DNA from: CBDCXF01 sp965223755
GTDB lineage: Bacteria > Acidobacteriota > Thermoanaerobaculia > Multivoradales > JAHEKO01
Length of the DNA stretch: 64,000 nucleotides
Assembly (NCBI GenBank): GCA_965223755.1
Contig: CBDCXF010000001.1
Span: 620,001 to 684,000 of the forward strand
Direction: 5' to 3'
Every line of letters begins with the position of its first letter. Positions within the stretch are counted from its first letter, which is position 1. Both the position numbers and the translations under genes were made by a program. The notes under the pieces are model-generated. The model searched no databases, was not told the origin of the DNA, and was given only the letters and a program-made list of their open reading frames with translations. Positions 47,139-55,604 of this stretch are shown here, piece by piece.

Positions 47139-47204
47139 GGTAGCACACCAATGCCCCTCCTTGGACTTCAAGGAGGAGTCATAAATATCTTTAGATTCAA
47201 CAGT
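47139..47204 (-). promoter_or_regulatory. mgtE leader: four-codon upstream frame and a hairpin that masks the ribosome site
   Basis: Read on the minus strand, ATG ACT CCT CCT TGA (47182-47168, Met-Thr-Pro-Pro-stop) comes first. Its last bases, CCTCCTTG (47176-47169), pair perfectly over 8 bp with CAAGGAGG (47163-47156), with five bases between. CAAGGAGG is the only good Shine-Dalgarno sequence before mgtE, though its 17-base spacing to ATG 47138 is long. So the upstream frame and the sequestering arm are the same bases. Era's stop codon ends at 47205; the region between is A/T-rich, unlike its surroundings. Confidence 0.5.
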
Positions 47205-48125
47205 TTAATCGATATAGTTTGAGTTCAAGTCGGGTTCCAGAGCAGCCAAGACTGCTTCCTTCTCTCGCCAGCCTGCTTCGGCGCGAATGTCCAACTGGAG
47301 GTGCACGCGACGCCCCAATAGTGCCTCGATCTCCTGACGCGCTGCGCTGCCGATCTCGCGCACCTTGCTCCCCCCTTTGCCGATGAGGATCTTGCGCTGA
47401 TTGGCTCGCTCGACCAGGATGGTGGCGTCAATGCGGACGAGTTCCGATTGGTCATCGATGAATTCGACCCGGACAGCGGTTGAATAGGCCAGTTCGTCGC
47501 GGGTCTGCAGCAACACTTGCTCACGAATGAGTTCAGCGATTTGGTAGCGATGATGAAACTGCGGCGCGGCGTCCGGTTCGAAAAGCGGCTCTCCTTCCGG
47601 TAGCCAGCGCCAAAAAGCCTCACAAAGATCCGCCAAGCCGTCTCCGGTCTTGGCGCTCACCGGCACCACTTCTTTGATGTCGTCGTGCTCACTGTAGTGA
47701 GCGATGCGCGGCAAGAGCGTCGGCTTGGCGGTGATGTCCACTTTGTTCAAGGCCACCACCTTAGGCGTAGCTCGCATCTTGGTAGCTTCTGCCAGCATGT
47801 AATTGTCGCCGCTACCTGACGGCACCGACGCATCGACCACCAGGCAAACGAGGTCTGCACGCCGTAACGTGTCTTCGGCGATCCGCACCATCTGGCGATT
47901 CATGCGGTGTAGAGGCTTGTGGAAGCCCGGCGTATCCCATAGCAGCGCTTGGCGCCTGCCATCAGTGTAGATCCCCCGCAACGCATGCCGAGTGGTCTGT
48001 GGGCGCGGCGACACAATGGCCGCTTTATGACCGAGTAGATGGTTGAGTAGCGTCGATTTACCGGCGTTAGGCCGCCCTACAAGTGCGATACTGCCGAAGC
48101 GTCCAGGGGCAACTTCGTCACTCAT
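47205..48125 (-). CDS. era: GTPase Era
   Basis: 306 residues from ATG 48125, behind GGAGGAG. It is a ribosome-assembly GTPase that binds 16S rRNA. G motifs: GRPNAGKSTLLN (G1), DTPGFHKP (G3), NKVD (G4), SAKTGDGL (G5); a KH RNA-binding domain closes the protein (ILIGKGGSKVREIGSAARQE). It overlaps ybeY by 8 bases, the classical ybeY-era pairing for 30S maturation. Confidence 0.97.
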   Translation of the reverse strand: MSDEVAPGRFGSIALVGRPNAGKSTLLNHLLGHKAAIVSPRPQTTRHALRGIYTDGRRQALLWDTPGFHKPLHRMNRQMVRIAEDTLRRADLVCLVVDASVPSGSGDNYMLAEATKMRATPKVVALNKVDITAKPTLLPRIAHYSEHDDIKEVVPVSAKTGDGLADLCEAFWRWLPEGEPLFEPDAAPQFHHRYQIAELIREQVLLQTRDELAYSTAVRVEFIDDQSELVRIDATILVERANQRKILIGKGGSKVREIGSAARQEIEALLGRRVHLQLDIRAEAGWREKEAVLAALEPDLNSNYID

Positions 48126-48621
48126 CGCGCTCCTCCACATTCAGCCAGCGGTCGCGCAATTCTAACTCCAGATCGTTCATTTCACCATCGTCGGCTTCAT
48201 GATCGTAGCCGAGACAGTGCAGAATGCCGTGCAGAACGAGGTACTGGATCTCGACTGCCAAAGAATGCCCCTCATGCTGCGCTTGGCGCTTCGCTGTCTC
48301 CACCGAAATAGCAATGTCTCCCAGATGTGGTGAGTCGCCGAGCCCTTCGCCACCGGGAAAAGACAACACATCGGTGGGTTGGGATCGGTTGCGAAACCGT
48401 TGGTTCAAATCGGCCATTTCGGCGTCGGTGACCAAGGCGACCGCCAGCGCACCGCGATCCAAACACTCAACTTCCAGCAGCTCGTGAATCCAGCCGGCGA
48501 GTTCGTTCAAAGAAAGAGCTTTGGAGTCAGCCCCAGCCAGGGAGTCGGACAGGGCCACAGAGAGGTCCTCAGACAAATGCACCGACGCCCGCAAGGGCGT
48601 GTCTCGGTCGCCGTGTGACAT
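48118..48621 (-). CDS. ybeY: Endoribonuclease YbeY (16S rRNA maturation)
   Basis: 167 residues. The zinc-binding signature HGILHCLGYDH is present at about 131-141, preceded by TDVLSFPGGE and LGDIAIS. It is a single-strand-specific endonuclease for 16S rRNA 3'-end maturation and ribosome quality control. Three bases separate it from the HD-domain gene upstream, and it overlaps era downstream. Confidence 0.96.
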   Translation of the reverse strand: MSHGDRDTPLRASVHLSEDLSVALSDSLAGADSKALSLNELAGWIHELLEVECLDRGALAVALVTDAEMADLNQRFRNRSQPTDVLSFPGGEGLGDSPHLGDIAISVETAKRQAQHEGHSLAVEIQYLVLHGILHCLGYDHEADDGEMNDLELELRDRWLNVEERDE

Positions 48622-48624
48622 GGG

Positions 48625-50958
48625 TCAGGAGCGCAAGGCGTCGCGATCGGAGGCCGTCGAGGCGCCGGGTTCGCCATCGAACTTGAAGCCCGGATATTCG
48701 ACGCGGCGGTGGTGGATGTTGGCGAGAACACGGAAAAAGGCGCCGCGCAGCTTGCGCAAGTCCGACAACGTCAGCTCGGTGTCGTCGAGCTGACCGTCGC
48801 TGGTGCAGTCATCCGTGATGCGATCCACAACCGCTTGCAAGGACTCCAGAGTCGGATCCTGCAGGCTGCGACTGGCGGCCTCGATCCCGTCCGCCAGCAT
48901 CAAGACCCCCATGACCCGGCTTTGCGGCCGCGGTCCCGGATAGCGAAAATCCGACTCTGCGACCTCTTTGCCGTCATTGAGGCCGACGGCGCGGCGGTAG
49001 AAGAAATTAATCAGCCGGGTGCCATGATGTTGTTCGATGGCGTCGATCAGTGGTTGAGGAAGGCGATGCTGGCGCGCCAGCTTGGCGCCGTCTTTGACGT
49101 GGCTGACGAGGATCAAAGCACTCATGCGCGGCGAGAGCTGGTCGTGGCGGTTGACCTCGCCGGTCTGGTTCTCGATGAAATACTCGGGGCGATGGGCTTT
49201 GCCGATGTCGTGGTAAAGGCCCGCCGTGTAAGCGAGCACGGAATCGGCACCGATCTCTTCGCAACCCGCCTTGGCAAGGTTGGCAACCATCATCGAATGC
49301 TGAAAGCTGCCTGGAGCGTCGAACGCCAAGCGCCGCAGCAGTGGCAGATTGGTGTTCGACAACTCGACCAAACGCAAGTCAGTCGTGATGCCCAGGAGCG
49401 GTTCGAGAATGGGCATGCCGAAACTGGCCGTGGCGGCGGCTAGCAAGCCGGACGCCAAAGCGCAGACGACGAACCACCCCAGTTCGGCAAGCGTGACGGT
49501 GCGCTGCGCCAGCGCGAAGATCAGTCCGACGACAGCGATTTGCGCCGCAGCAATGATGATTCCAAAACGGGCCAAAGTACCGCGATGCTTGAGTGGGGTT
49601 TTCTCGACCGCGAAGATCGCAGCCAGGGAGCCGGCGATGGCGTAGGTGGTGATCTCGAGTCCGGCGTCGGGAACCGAGGCGCCTGCGACCAAGCCGTAGA
49701 TCACCCCCAGCAGGGAACCGATTTCCCTGCGGTAGAGCAACGACGCCGTCAACGCCAAGCTGGCAAAGGGGATTGCCAGCGTGTAGGAAAGCGCCGAATT
49801 GAACGGCGGCCCCGACCCGCGCATCGCCAGGGCGTCGGCAAAAATCAACCCGGCGCGTGTCAAAACCAGACCGATCGAAAGCAGTAGGGCAGTTTCTCCG
49901 AACAAGCGCAAGTGACTTTTGGTGGGAAATTGCAGCCGTTCGGTAGCCGTCCACAGCAGCGCAAGGACCAATCCGATCAACAACAGCCTGCCGGCCAGGA
50001 CCCGTCCCATCGCCAAGCTCCAACCCCCCGGCGAAAGCTGCGCCAAAGCGGTGGCCGCAGCGAGGTCAATGCGATCGCCCCGTCGGACGATGACTTCACC
50101 GGTGCGAATCTGCCGGTAGGCCTCGGCGACCGCCCCCGCCGCTTCCTGCTGGCGAGCCAACGTCTGTGCGCGGTTGGGGAGCCAATTGGGCGACAGATTG
50201 CGCACCAACCAAGTAGACAGCACCGCCCTCGACTGCGGCCCGACACCGGGCCAAGACCTCATCCTTCCGAGGGCAAATTCGCGTACCTCGTCTGGGTACT
50301 CGCGGACATCAAAAAGATCCACAACATGAAATTCGCTGTTACCGACGGTCTCGCGCAGCATCACGCCGGTGCTGCGGTGCTCCAGCAGCGTCTGCTTGTT
50401 GGCGACGAGGCCGTCGGCGAACACCTCCGCCACCAGACCCCGCATGCGATCTTCGAGTTCACTGGCAAAATCGAAGCGAGAGAAGGCCGCAAACGCCGGT
50501 TCGTCGACGGCCAAAGAAGCTGCCTGCTCCAAAGCCGGGCGCGCCTCCTCCGCCGCCGTGCTCCCCTGTTCCATCACTCCTCGGCCGGCTTGAAAGAGGC
50601 GCGCCAGCGAAGAATCGAGTCCGCTCTCGAGTGCCGTATCGCGATCGTAGACCGGCAGAATCTCGCCTCGCGCCTCTTGCCGCCGCGCCGCCGTACTTTC
50701 TTCGTCTAGCAAGAGGAGGTCGCGCGTCGCGACGTAATCGCGGGTAGCGACTTCGCCCACTTCCTGCGGACCGCGCACCAGGCCCATCGACAATCGCGGG
50801 TCGCTGACCAACCCGGCGATGACGACGACCACGACCCACAAGACGGGGAGTTCGAGTAGCCGCAGCCAAGCCGCGCGCTGACGGTCGGCGACCTTCGCCA
50901 ACGTCCCCGTCGACTTGGAGTTCACGACTTCGACTTTGCGTGGACTTTTGTCAGTCAC
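48625..50958 (-). CDS. pgpH: 7TM-HD domain phosphohydrolase (PgpH-like)
   Basis: 777 residues. GTG 50958 overlaps the phoH stop (GTGA). One N-terminal membrane helix (LPVLWVVVVVIAGLV), an extracytoplasmic 7TMR-HDED domain (about 60-310), seven membrane helices (about 315-510), then a cytoplasmic HD domain with FQHSMMVANLAKAG and GLYHDIGKAHRPEYF (metal-binding His and His-Asp). This layout is that of PgpH, which hydrolyses c-di-AMP in Firmicutes; whether c-di-AMP is the substrate here is inferred. The phoH-HD-ybeY order is widely conserved. Confidence 0.9.
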   Translation of the reverse strand: MTDKSPRKVEVVNSKSTGTLAKVADRQRAAWLRLLELPVLWVVVVVIAGLVSDPRLSMGLVRGPQEVGEVATRDYVATRDLLLLDEESTAARRQEARGEILPVYDRDTALESGLDSSLARLFQAGRGVMEQGSTAAEEARPALEQAASLAVDEPAFAAFSRFDFASELEDRMRGLVAEVFADGLVANKQTLLEHRSTGVMLRETVGNSEFHVVDLFDVREYPDEVREFALGRMRSWPGVGPQSRAVLSTWLVRNLSPNWLPNRAQTLARQQEAAGAVAEAYRQIRTGEVIVRRGDRIDLAAATALAQLSPGGWSLAMGRVLAGRLLLIGLVLALLWTATERLQFPTKSHLRLFGETALLLSIGLVLTRAGLIFADALAMRGSGPPFNSALSYTLAIPFASLALTASLLYRREIGSLLGVIYGLVAGASVPDAGLEITTYAIAGSLAAIFAVEKTPLKHRGTLARFGIIIAAAQIAVVGLIFALAQRTVTLAELGWFVVCALASGLLAAATASFGMPILEPLLGITTDLRLVELSNTNLPLLRRLAFDAPGSFQHSMMVANLAKAGCEEIGADSVLAYTAGLYHDIGKAHRPEYFIENQTGEVNRHDQLSPRMSALILVSHVKDGAKLARQHRLPQPLIDAIEQHHGTRLINFFYRRAVGLNDGKEVAESDFRYPGPRPQSRVMGVLMLADGIEAASRSLQDPTLESLQAVVDRITDDCTSDGQLDDTELTLSDLRKLRGAFFRVLANIHHRRVEYPGFKFDGEPGASTASDRDALRS

Positions 50959-51935
50959 GAATCGCTGTTCTCTCGTTTGTCGTAGGCGTTGATGATGCGT
51001 TGCACCAAGCGGTGGCGAACCACGTCCTTGGGTTCAAAATACAGAAATTCAACTCCACGAACACCCGCCAGAACTTGCTCGGCATCGCGCAGGCCGGAGC
51101 GTTGCGACTCCGGCAAGTCGACTTGGGTGACGTCGCCGTTGACGACGGCACGAGAACCGAACCCGATGCGAGTCAGGAACATCTTCATCTGCTCCGGGGT
51201 GGTGTTTTGCGCCTCATCGAGGATGACAAAGCTGTCATTCAGAGTGCGTCCGCGCATGAATGCGATCGGTGCGACCTCAATGACTCCACGATCGATCATT
51301 TGGGTGACGCGGTCGAAGCCGATGATGTCATAGAGCGCATCATAGAGAGGCCGCAGATAGGGGTTGACCTTCTCCACCAGATCTCCGGGCAGAAATCCGA
51401 GCTTCTCTCCAGCCTCGACCGCGGGGCGCGCCAAGACGATGCGGCGAATCGACTTTTCTTTGAGCAGTGCCGCCGCCATTGCCACTGCCAGGTAGGTCTT
51501 TCCAGTGCCGGCCGGTCCAATGGACACCACCAGGTCACTCTCCGCCATCGCCTGCAAGTAGCGATGCTGGTTGATCGTGCGCGGACGTACCAATGCCCGC
51601 GCCGATTGCACCAGGCCATTGCCGAGAAAGATCTCTTCGAGTCGTTGGTCGGGATCGCGTAGATGCGCCGAAATCGCAGTGGTGATGTCCTCTTCGCGAA
51701 ACTCGAACCCGGTGGCCAGCAAGGCCTGCACGTTGGCAAAGAAGTCAGCCGCTTTCTCGACCCGTTCGGCCTCGCCTTCGATCTCGACTCGCCCCCCGCG
51801 GGCATTGATCCCGACATTGAGTTCGCGCTCAAAGCGGCGCAGGTTGCGGTCGCCAGGCCCATAGAGAGCGTTCAAGCCGCGTTCCCCGAGTTCGACGCTC
51901 GCCTGAGCCCTTTCTGAAACTTGGCTGCCGGACAT
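50955..51935 (-). CDS. phoH: PhoH-like ATPase
   Basis: 326 residues from ATG 51935. An N-terminal KH-like region (FERELNVGINARGGRVEIEG) precedes the P-loop ATPase: Walker A GPAGTGKT, RPAVEAGEKLGFLPGDL, VEVAPIAFMRGRTL and Walker B VILDEAQNTTPEQM, all PhoH-family marks. It belongs to the YbeZ/PhoH group that partners YbeY in rRNA maturation; the neighbouring ybeY supports this. No strong ribosome site is seen. It begins 16 bases after the hydroxyacyl-CoA dehydrogenase gene. Confidence 0.95.
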   Translation of the reverse strand: MSGSQVSERAQASVELGERGLNALYGPGDRNLRRFERELNVGINARGGRVEIEGEAERVEKAADFFANVQALLATGFEFREEDITTAISAHLRDPDQRLEEIFLGNGLVQSARALVRPRTINQHRYLQAMAESDLVVSIGPAGTGKTYLAVAMAAALLKEKSIRRIVLARPAVEAGEKLGFLPGDLVEKVNPYLRPLYDALYDIIGFDRVTQMIDRGVIEVAPIAFMRGRTLNDSFVILDEAQNTTPEQMKMFLTRIGFGSRAVVNGDVTQVDLPESQRSGLRDAEQVLAGVRGVEFLYFEPKDVVRHRLVQRIINAYDKRENSDS

Positions 51936-51951
51936 AGACAACTACGCGGGG

Positions 51952-52806
51952 TTACTTCGAGTAATCGTAGAAACCCCGTCCACTTTTGCGCCCGTAGCGA
52001 CCGGCCTGGACCATCTGCTTGAGCAGCGGCGGCGGCGCGAAGCGCTTCTCACGGTACTCGTCGAACATGATGTTGGCGATGTAAAGAGTGGTATCGAGGC
52101 CGACGAAATCGAGCAGAGTAAACGGGCCCATTGGATATCCGCATCCGAGCTGCATACCTTTGTCGATGTCTTCGACACTCCCGACTCCTTCTTCGAGAGC
52201 ACGGACGGCATCGAGTAGATACGGCACAAGCAATCGATTGACAATGAACCCGGAATTGTCCCGACAGGCGATGGGCTCCTTGCCCAGGGTGCGGACGAAG
52301 TCGTGCGCCGCGTCGACCGCCTCGTCGTCGCTCAAGATGGTGCGCACCACCTCGACCAACTTCATCACCGGTACCGGATTGAAAAAGTGCAGGCCGACGA
52401 ACCGCTCCGGACGTTGGGTCGACATGGCCAACTGAGTGATCGTCAGCGACGAGGTATTGGACGCAAAGATCGCCTCGTCTTTGACCACTTCATCCAAAGC
52501 GGCAAAGGTCTTGGACTTCTCCGCCACGTCTTCGATGATCGCCTCAATCACTAGATCGCAGTGCTTGAGATCGGCCAGATCGGTGGTGCCGTGAAGCCGG
52601 CCCTGTGTCGCCTGACGATCTTCTTCGGACATTTTGCCTTTGTCGACTGCCCGGTCGAGAGACTTTTCGAGTCGCGCCAGCCCCCCCGAAAGGAACTCTT
52701 CATTGACCTCTCGGACATAGGTCTCAAGTCCCGAACGAGCACAGACTTCTGCGATCCCAGACCCCATCAGGCCGCAGCCCAGCACCCCCACTGTTTTGAT
52801 TTCCAT
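51952..52806 (-). CDS. 3-hydroxyacyl-CoA (3-hydroxybutyryl-CoA) dehydrogenase
   Basis: 284 residues, the size of Hbd/PaaH-type single-domain enzymes. The NAD+ fold begins VGVLGCGLMGSGIAEV; then IEAIIEDVAEKSKTFAALD, ASNTSSLTITQLA, the catalytic His in FVGLHFFNPVPVMKLVEVV (in two parts), and the C-terminal DNSGFIVNRLLVPYL and GCGYPMGPFTLLDFVGLD. It oxidises 3-hydroxyacyl-CoA or runs in reverse. Its place between tsaE and phoH is not functionally obvious. Confidence 0.94.
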   Translation of the reverse strand: MEIKTVGVLGCGLMGSGIAEVCARSGLETYVREVNEEFLSGGLARLEKSLDRAVDKGKMSEEDRQATQGRLHGTTDLADLKHCDLVIEAIIEDVAEKSKTFAALDEVVKDEAIFASNTSSLTITQLAMSTQRPERFVGLHFFNPVPVMKLVEVVRTILSDDEAVDAAHDFVRTLGKEPIACRDNSGFIVNRLLVPYLLDAVRALEEGVGSVEDIDKGMQLGCGYPMGPFTLLDFVGLDTTLYIANIMFDEYREKRFAPPPLLKQMVQAGRYGRKSGRGFYDYSK

Positions 52807-52818
52807 TTTGCTAGCTCC

Positions 52819-53328
52819 TCAATTCCAACCGGACTTCAGTTGCGCGATTACGTTCCCGGGTGCATCAATGGCGATTCTGCGTCGCCCGTCGTCCAGTTGT
52901 TGAATGTTGATATTGATGGCTCCGTCCAGGACCCATGGCAGGCGTTCCGCCCACTCGACGATCTTCAAGCCTGGTTCTTCGAGCAGTTCTTCCAGGCCCA
53001 ATGACTCTATCTCGTCCGCCGCCAATCGGTACAGATCTATGTGGTAAACGGGAGCATCCTGAGGGCTCGCCTGTGGGCCCGCCTGTGGCGGCCGGTACTC
53101 GTGAATAACGGTGTAGGTCGGCGACTGCACCGACGCAGCGTCAATGCCGAGTCGAGTCGCCAGACCCTTGGTGAATTGGGTTTTTCCCGAACCCAGGCCA
53201 CCGACGAGCAAAACCAACGCGTTGGCGTCGAGAGCCGCTCCCAGCGCCCTTCCCAGCTCGATCGTTTGCTTGGGCGAATAACTGTTGCATTCGAAGCGCC
53301 GGCTCTCGCTCACTACAAATCTGCCCAC
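52819..53328 (-). CDS. tsaE: tRNA threonylcarbamoyladenosine biosynthesis ATPase TsaE
   Basis: 169 residues from GTG 53328; a GTG at 53313, sharing one base with the upstream stop, is an equally reasonable start and gives 164 residues. P-loop GGLGSGKTQFTKGLA, the switch-like SPTYTVIHEY, and late IVEWAERLP are the family set. TsaE works with TsaB and TsaD to make t6A37 in ANN-decoding tRNAs. It lies between the NAD(P)HX repair gene and hbd; the nnr-tsaE pairing is common. Confidence 0.94.
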   Translation of the reverse strand: MGRFVVSESRRFECNSYSPKQTIELGRALGAALDANALVLLVGGLGSGKTQFTKGLATRLGIDAASVQSPTYTVIHEYRPPQAGPQASPQDAPVYHIDLYRLAADEIESLGLEELLEEPGLKIVEWAERLPWVLDGAININIQQLDDGRRRIAIDAPGNVIAQLKSGWN

Positions 53329-54860
53329 ACTTGCCCCAGGACGCGCGGTAGATCGCTGGCGATGACGCCAGCCTCTGAGATCTCAGCGGCGGCAGCCCGT
53401 CCCGCTCGGCCGTGCACCCAGGCCGCCACCAACGCCGCGTCCAAGCATTCCACACCCTGCGCCAGCATCGCTCCGACAATCCCGGAAAGCACATCGCCAC
53501 TACCTGCAGTGGCCAACGCCGAGGATCCCTCGCGCACGATCCACAGCCGCGAATGGGGAGCCGCCACCACAGTTCCAGCCCCCTTGAGCAGAACGACTTG
53601 ACGAGAGAGGTCCGCCGCTTTGCGCGCGGAGCCAAGTGGATCGGCTACGACCTCGGCCACTTCGCAATCCAAGAGCCTGGCCATCTCCTTGGCGTGCGGG
53701 GTCAACACAACGTTGCTGGTGCGCGCGGCTAGTAGCTCGAGCTTGCTGGAAAAGGCGTTGAGCCCGTCGGCGTCGAGAACCGCAGGAAGGTCCGATCGGA
53801 GCACGAAGTCGACGACGGCGGACGTGGTCTCTGCGTCTTGTCCCAGACCGGGGCCGATCACCTGCGCCTCGACCCGCTCAGCCATGGCCAGTAGGTCCGC
53901 TAGATGCTCGGCGGCAAAGTGTCGCGCCTCCGCAGCTCCCAGAGGCAGAGACATCGCCTCCGGGACTCCTGCAGCAATCGGTTCCTTGCAGGCCCCGGGC
54001 GCGGCAACGGTGGCCAGGCCTACGCCGCTGCGCAATGCCGCCAACGCCGTCAAGGCAGGAGCACCCGACATGTTCTTGCTGCCACCCACGACCAGCAAAT
54101 GGCCAAAATCGCCCTTGTGGCTGCCCGCGGCGCGTTTGGGCACAAGCTGCCGCACCGTCGCTCGATCGAGCCGATCGATGTCGGAGTCGCCGAGCAATTC
54201 GTCCAGGGGCAGTCCCAGGCCGACGACTTGGACTTCACCACAGACCTCGGCCGCCGGAGACAGAAGGCAGGCCGGTTTGTAGGCGGCAAACGTGATCGTC
54301 AGGTCGGCTTCCACGTGAGGCCCCGGTGGTGCGCCGCGGTCCGCGTCCAGGCCCGAGGGAAGATCCAGAGCTACAACCTCGACTCTTTGCTCCACGTGCA
54401 GTCGGTTGACCTCCTCCACAGTCTGGCTCCACGGCGCCTCCAAAGGACGACTCAGCCCGGTGCCAAAAAGCGCGTCTACGACCAAAGTCGTTCCTGCCGA
54501 CGCCACTAGCGCCGTCACCGAGGGTTCATCTTCGACAGTAGACACATGAAGCCCCAAACGGCGGCACCAATCGGCCTGGGCTTGCGCGTCGGGAGCAAGT
54601 TGAGACGCACCCAACCATACCGACACCGGTACGCCGCGGGTCGCCAGATGGCGGGCGACTCCCAGCCCATCACCACCGTTGTTGCCCGGGCCGCAGAGAA
54701 CCAGCACTCGAGGATCAAATCTATGCCCATCCAGGTACTTGAGAATGGAATTCGTCGCGCCGCGACAGGCGTTTTCCATCAGTACCAAGCCCGGCATTTT
54801 CATCTGCTCGATCGCCAGTTGGTCCAGGCGTCTGGCGGCGGCGGCCTGCAGCACTCTCAT
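53313..54860 (-). CDS. nnr: Bifunctional NAD(P)HX epimerase / ADP-dependent dehydratase
   Basis: 515 residues from ATG 54860, which overlaps the previous stop (ATGA). The N-terminal YjeF epimerase half (about 1-215) shows MRVLQAAAARRLDQLAIEQ and CGPGNNGGDGLGVARHL; the C-terminal ribokinase-like dehydratase half (about 230-515) shows VVGGSKNMSGAPALTALAAL (pieces), GPGLGQ, LTPHAKEMARLL and GSGDVLSGIVGAML. It repairs hydrated NADH/NADPH. The reading frame upstream of 54860 runs antiparallel to nothing conserved and is dropped. Confidence 0.96.
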   Translation of the reverse strand: MRVLQAAAARRLDQLAIEQMKMPGLVLMENACRGATNSILKYLDGHRFDPRVLVLCGPGNNGGDGLGVARHLATRGVPVSVWLGASQLAPDAQAQADWCRRLGLHVSTVEDEPSVTALVASAGTTLVVDALFGTGLSRPLEAPWSQTVEEVNRLHVEQRVEVVALDLPSGLDADRGAPPGPHVEADLTITFAAYKPACLLSPAAEVCGEVQVVGLGLPLDELLGDSDIDRLDRATVRQLVPKRAAGSHKGDFGHLLVVGGSKNMSGAPALTALAALRSGVGLATVAAPGACKEPIAAGVPEAMSLPLGAAEARHFAAEHLADLLAMAERVEAQVIGPGLGQDAETTSAVVDFVLRSDLPAVLDADGLNAFSSKLELLAARTSNVVLTPHAKEMARLLDCEVAEVVADPLGSARKAADLSRQVVLLKGAGTVVAAPHSRLWIVREGSSALATAGSGDVLSGIVGAMLAQGVECLDAALVAAWVHGRAGRAAAAEISEAGVIASDLPRVLGQVWADL

Positions 54861-55552
54861 ACGTAGCGACCCTCGGAAACCTTGGGTAGAAATCCCAGAC
54901 TTTGCAGGACGGACCGCGTCCTTGGACACAACTCCAGATCTTTTTGCAGTCTGGCGGCCAGCCGCTCGACATCGTCGGGAGTGTCGATGTCGCTCACTGG
55001 ATCCAGTTGCGCGAAACGAAGGCCAGCATTCAGCGTCCGTTTTCGAACGACGTCGAATACGTCGCCTCGGCTCCACTGCACGTCTCGCAAGAGGCCGTCT
55101 AGCTTCGCGCCCCGGCGGCTGGCGATGAGGTAGAAACCACCGTCGGTCGCCGGCCCGAGGACAAGGTCAGCCCCGCCACCTAGGGCGGCAAAGGCTTGCT
55201 CAACCTGCCCCGAGGTGAGTTCTGGGTGGTCGCTACCCACAATCGCCGTGCGCCGCCAATACCGATCGCCCCATAGAAGCGCGTTGTACATGCGCTCTCC
55301 GAGGTCTTCTCCGCGCTGAACAAACGAAGGACGAGCTAAGTCCGCGGGTGATCCGCTGTCAGGATCCCAAGCCACCCGAACTTCCCAACTTCCGCCATCC
55401 AGAGTCCTCAGCACATCGTCACGCATCGCCGCGTGCAAGAGGCGTCTCTGCTCCAAGGGAAGCAGGGTACGCAATCGCGTTTTGACCCAATTGGAGCCGG
55501 CTGACTTGGTGAACAAGATGGTCCCGGACTGATCGCTCCATCGAGCTCTCAT
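54857..55552 (-). CDS. DUF2064 / TIGR04282-type glycosyltransferase
   Basis: 231 residues from ATG 55552, which has AGAAGAGCAGG upstream; a GTG at 55582 lacks one. The GT-A-like fold shows TILFTKSAGSNWVKTRL, QRGEDLGERMYNA, IVGSDHPEL and LGPATDGGFYLIA, the signature of the DUF2064 family that has been linked to arsenosugar synthesis in some bacteria. No ars genes are nearby, so that role is not supported here. It is the first gene of the long minus-strand run and is divergent from the SAM hydroxide adenosyltransferase gene (52-base spacer). Confidence 0.83.
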   Translation of the reverse strand: MRARWSDQSGTILFTKSAGSNWVKTRLRTLLPLEQRRLLHAAMRDDVLRTLDGGSWEVRVAWDPDSGSPADLARPSFVQRGEDLGERMYNALLWGDRYWRRTAIVGSDHPELTSGQVEQAFAALGGGADLVLGPATDGGFYLIASRRGAKLDGLLRDVQWSRGDVFDVVRKRTLNAGLRFAQLDPVSDIDTPDDVERLAARLQKDLELCPRTRSVLQSLGFLPKVSEGRYV

Positions 55553-55604
55553 CCGCCTGCTCTTCTGACTGCTTTTCTCCACTGGGAGATGTTACCGTGC
55601 GGCC

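Noticed and set aside
54857..55552. Arsenosugar biosynthesis locus
   Set aside because: Only the glycosyltransferase-like gene is present; no ArsM or ArsS-type genes are nearby, so only the family name is kept.
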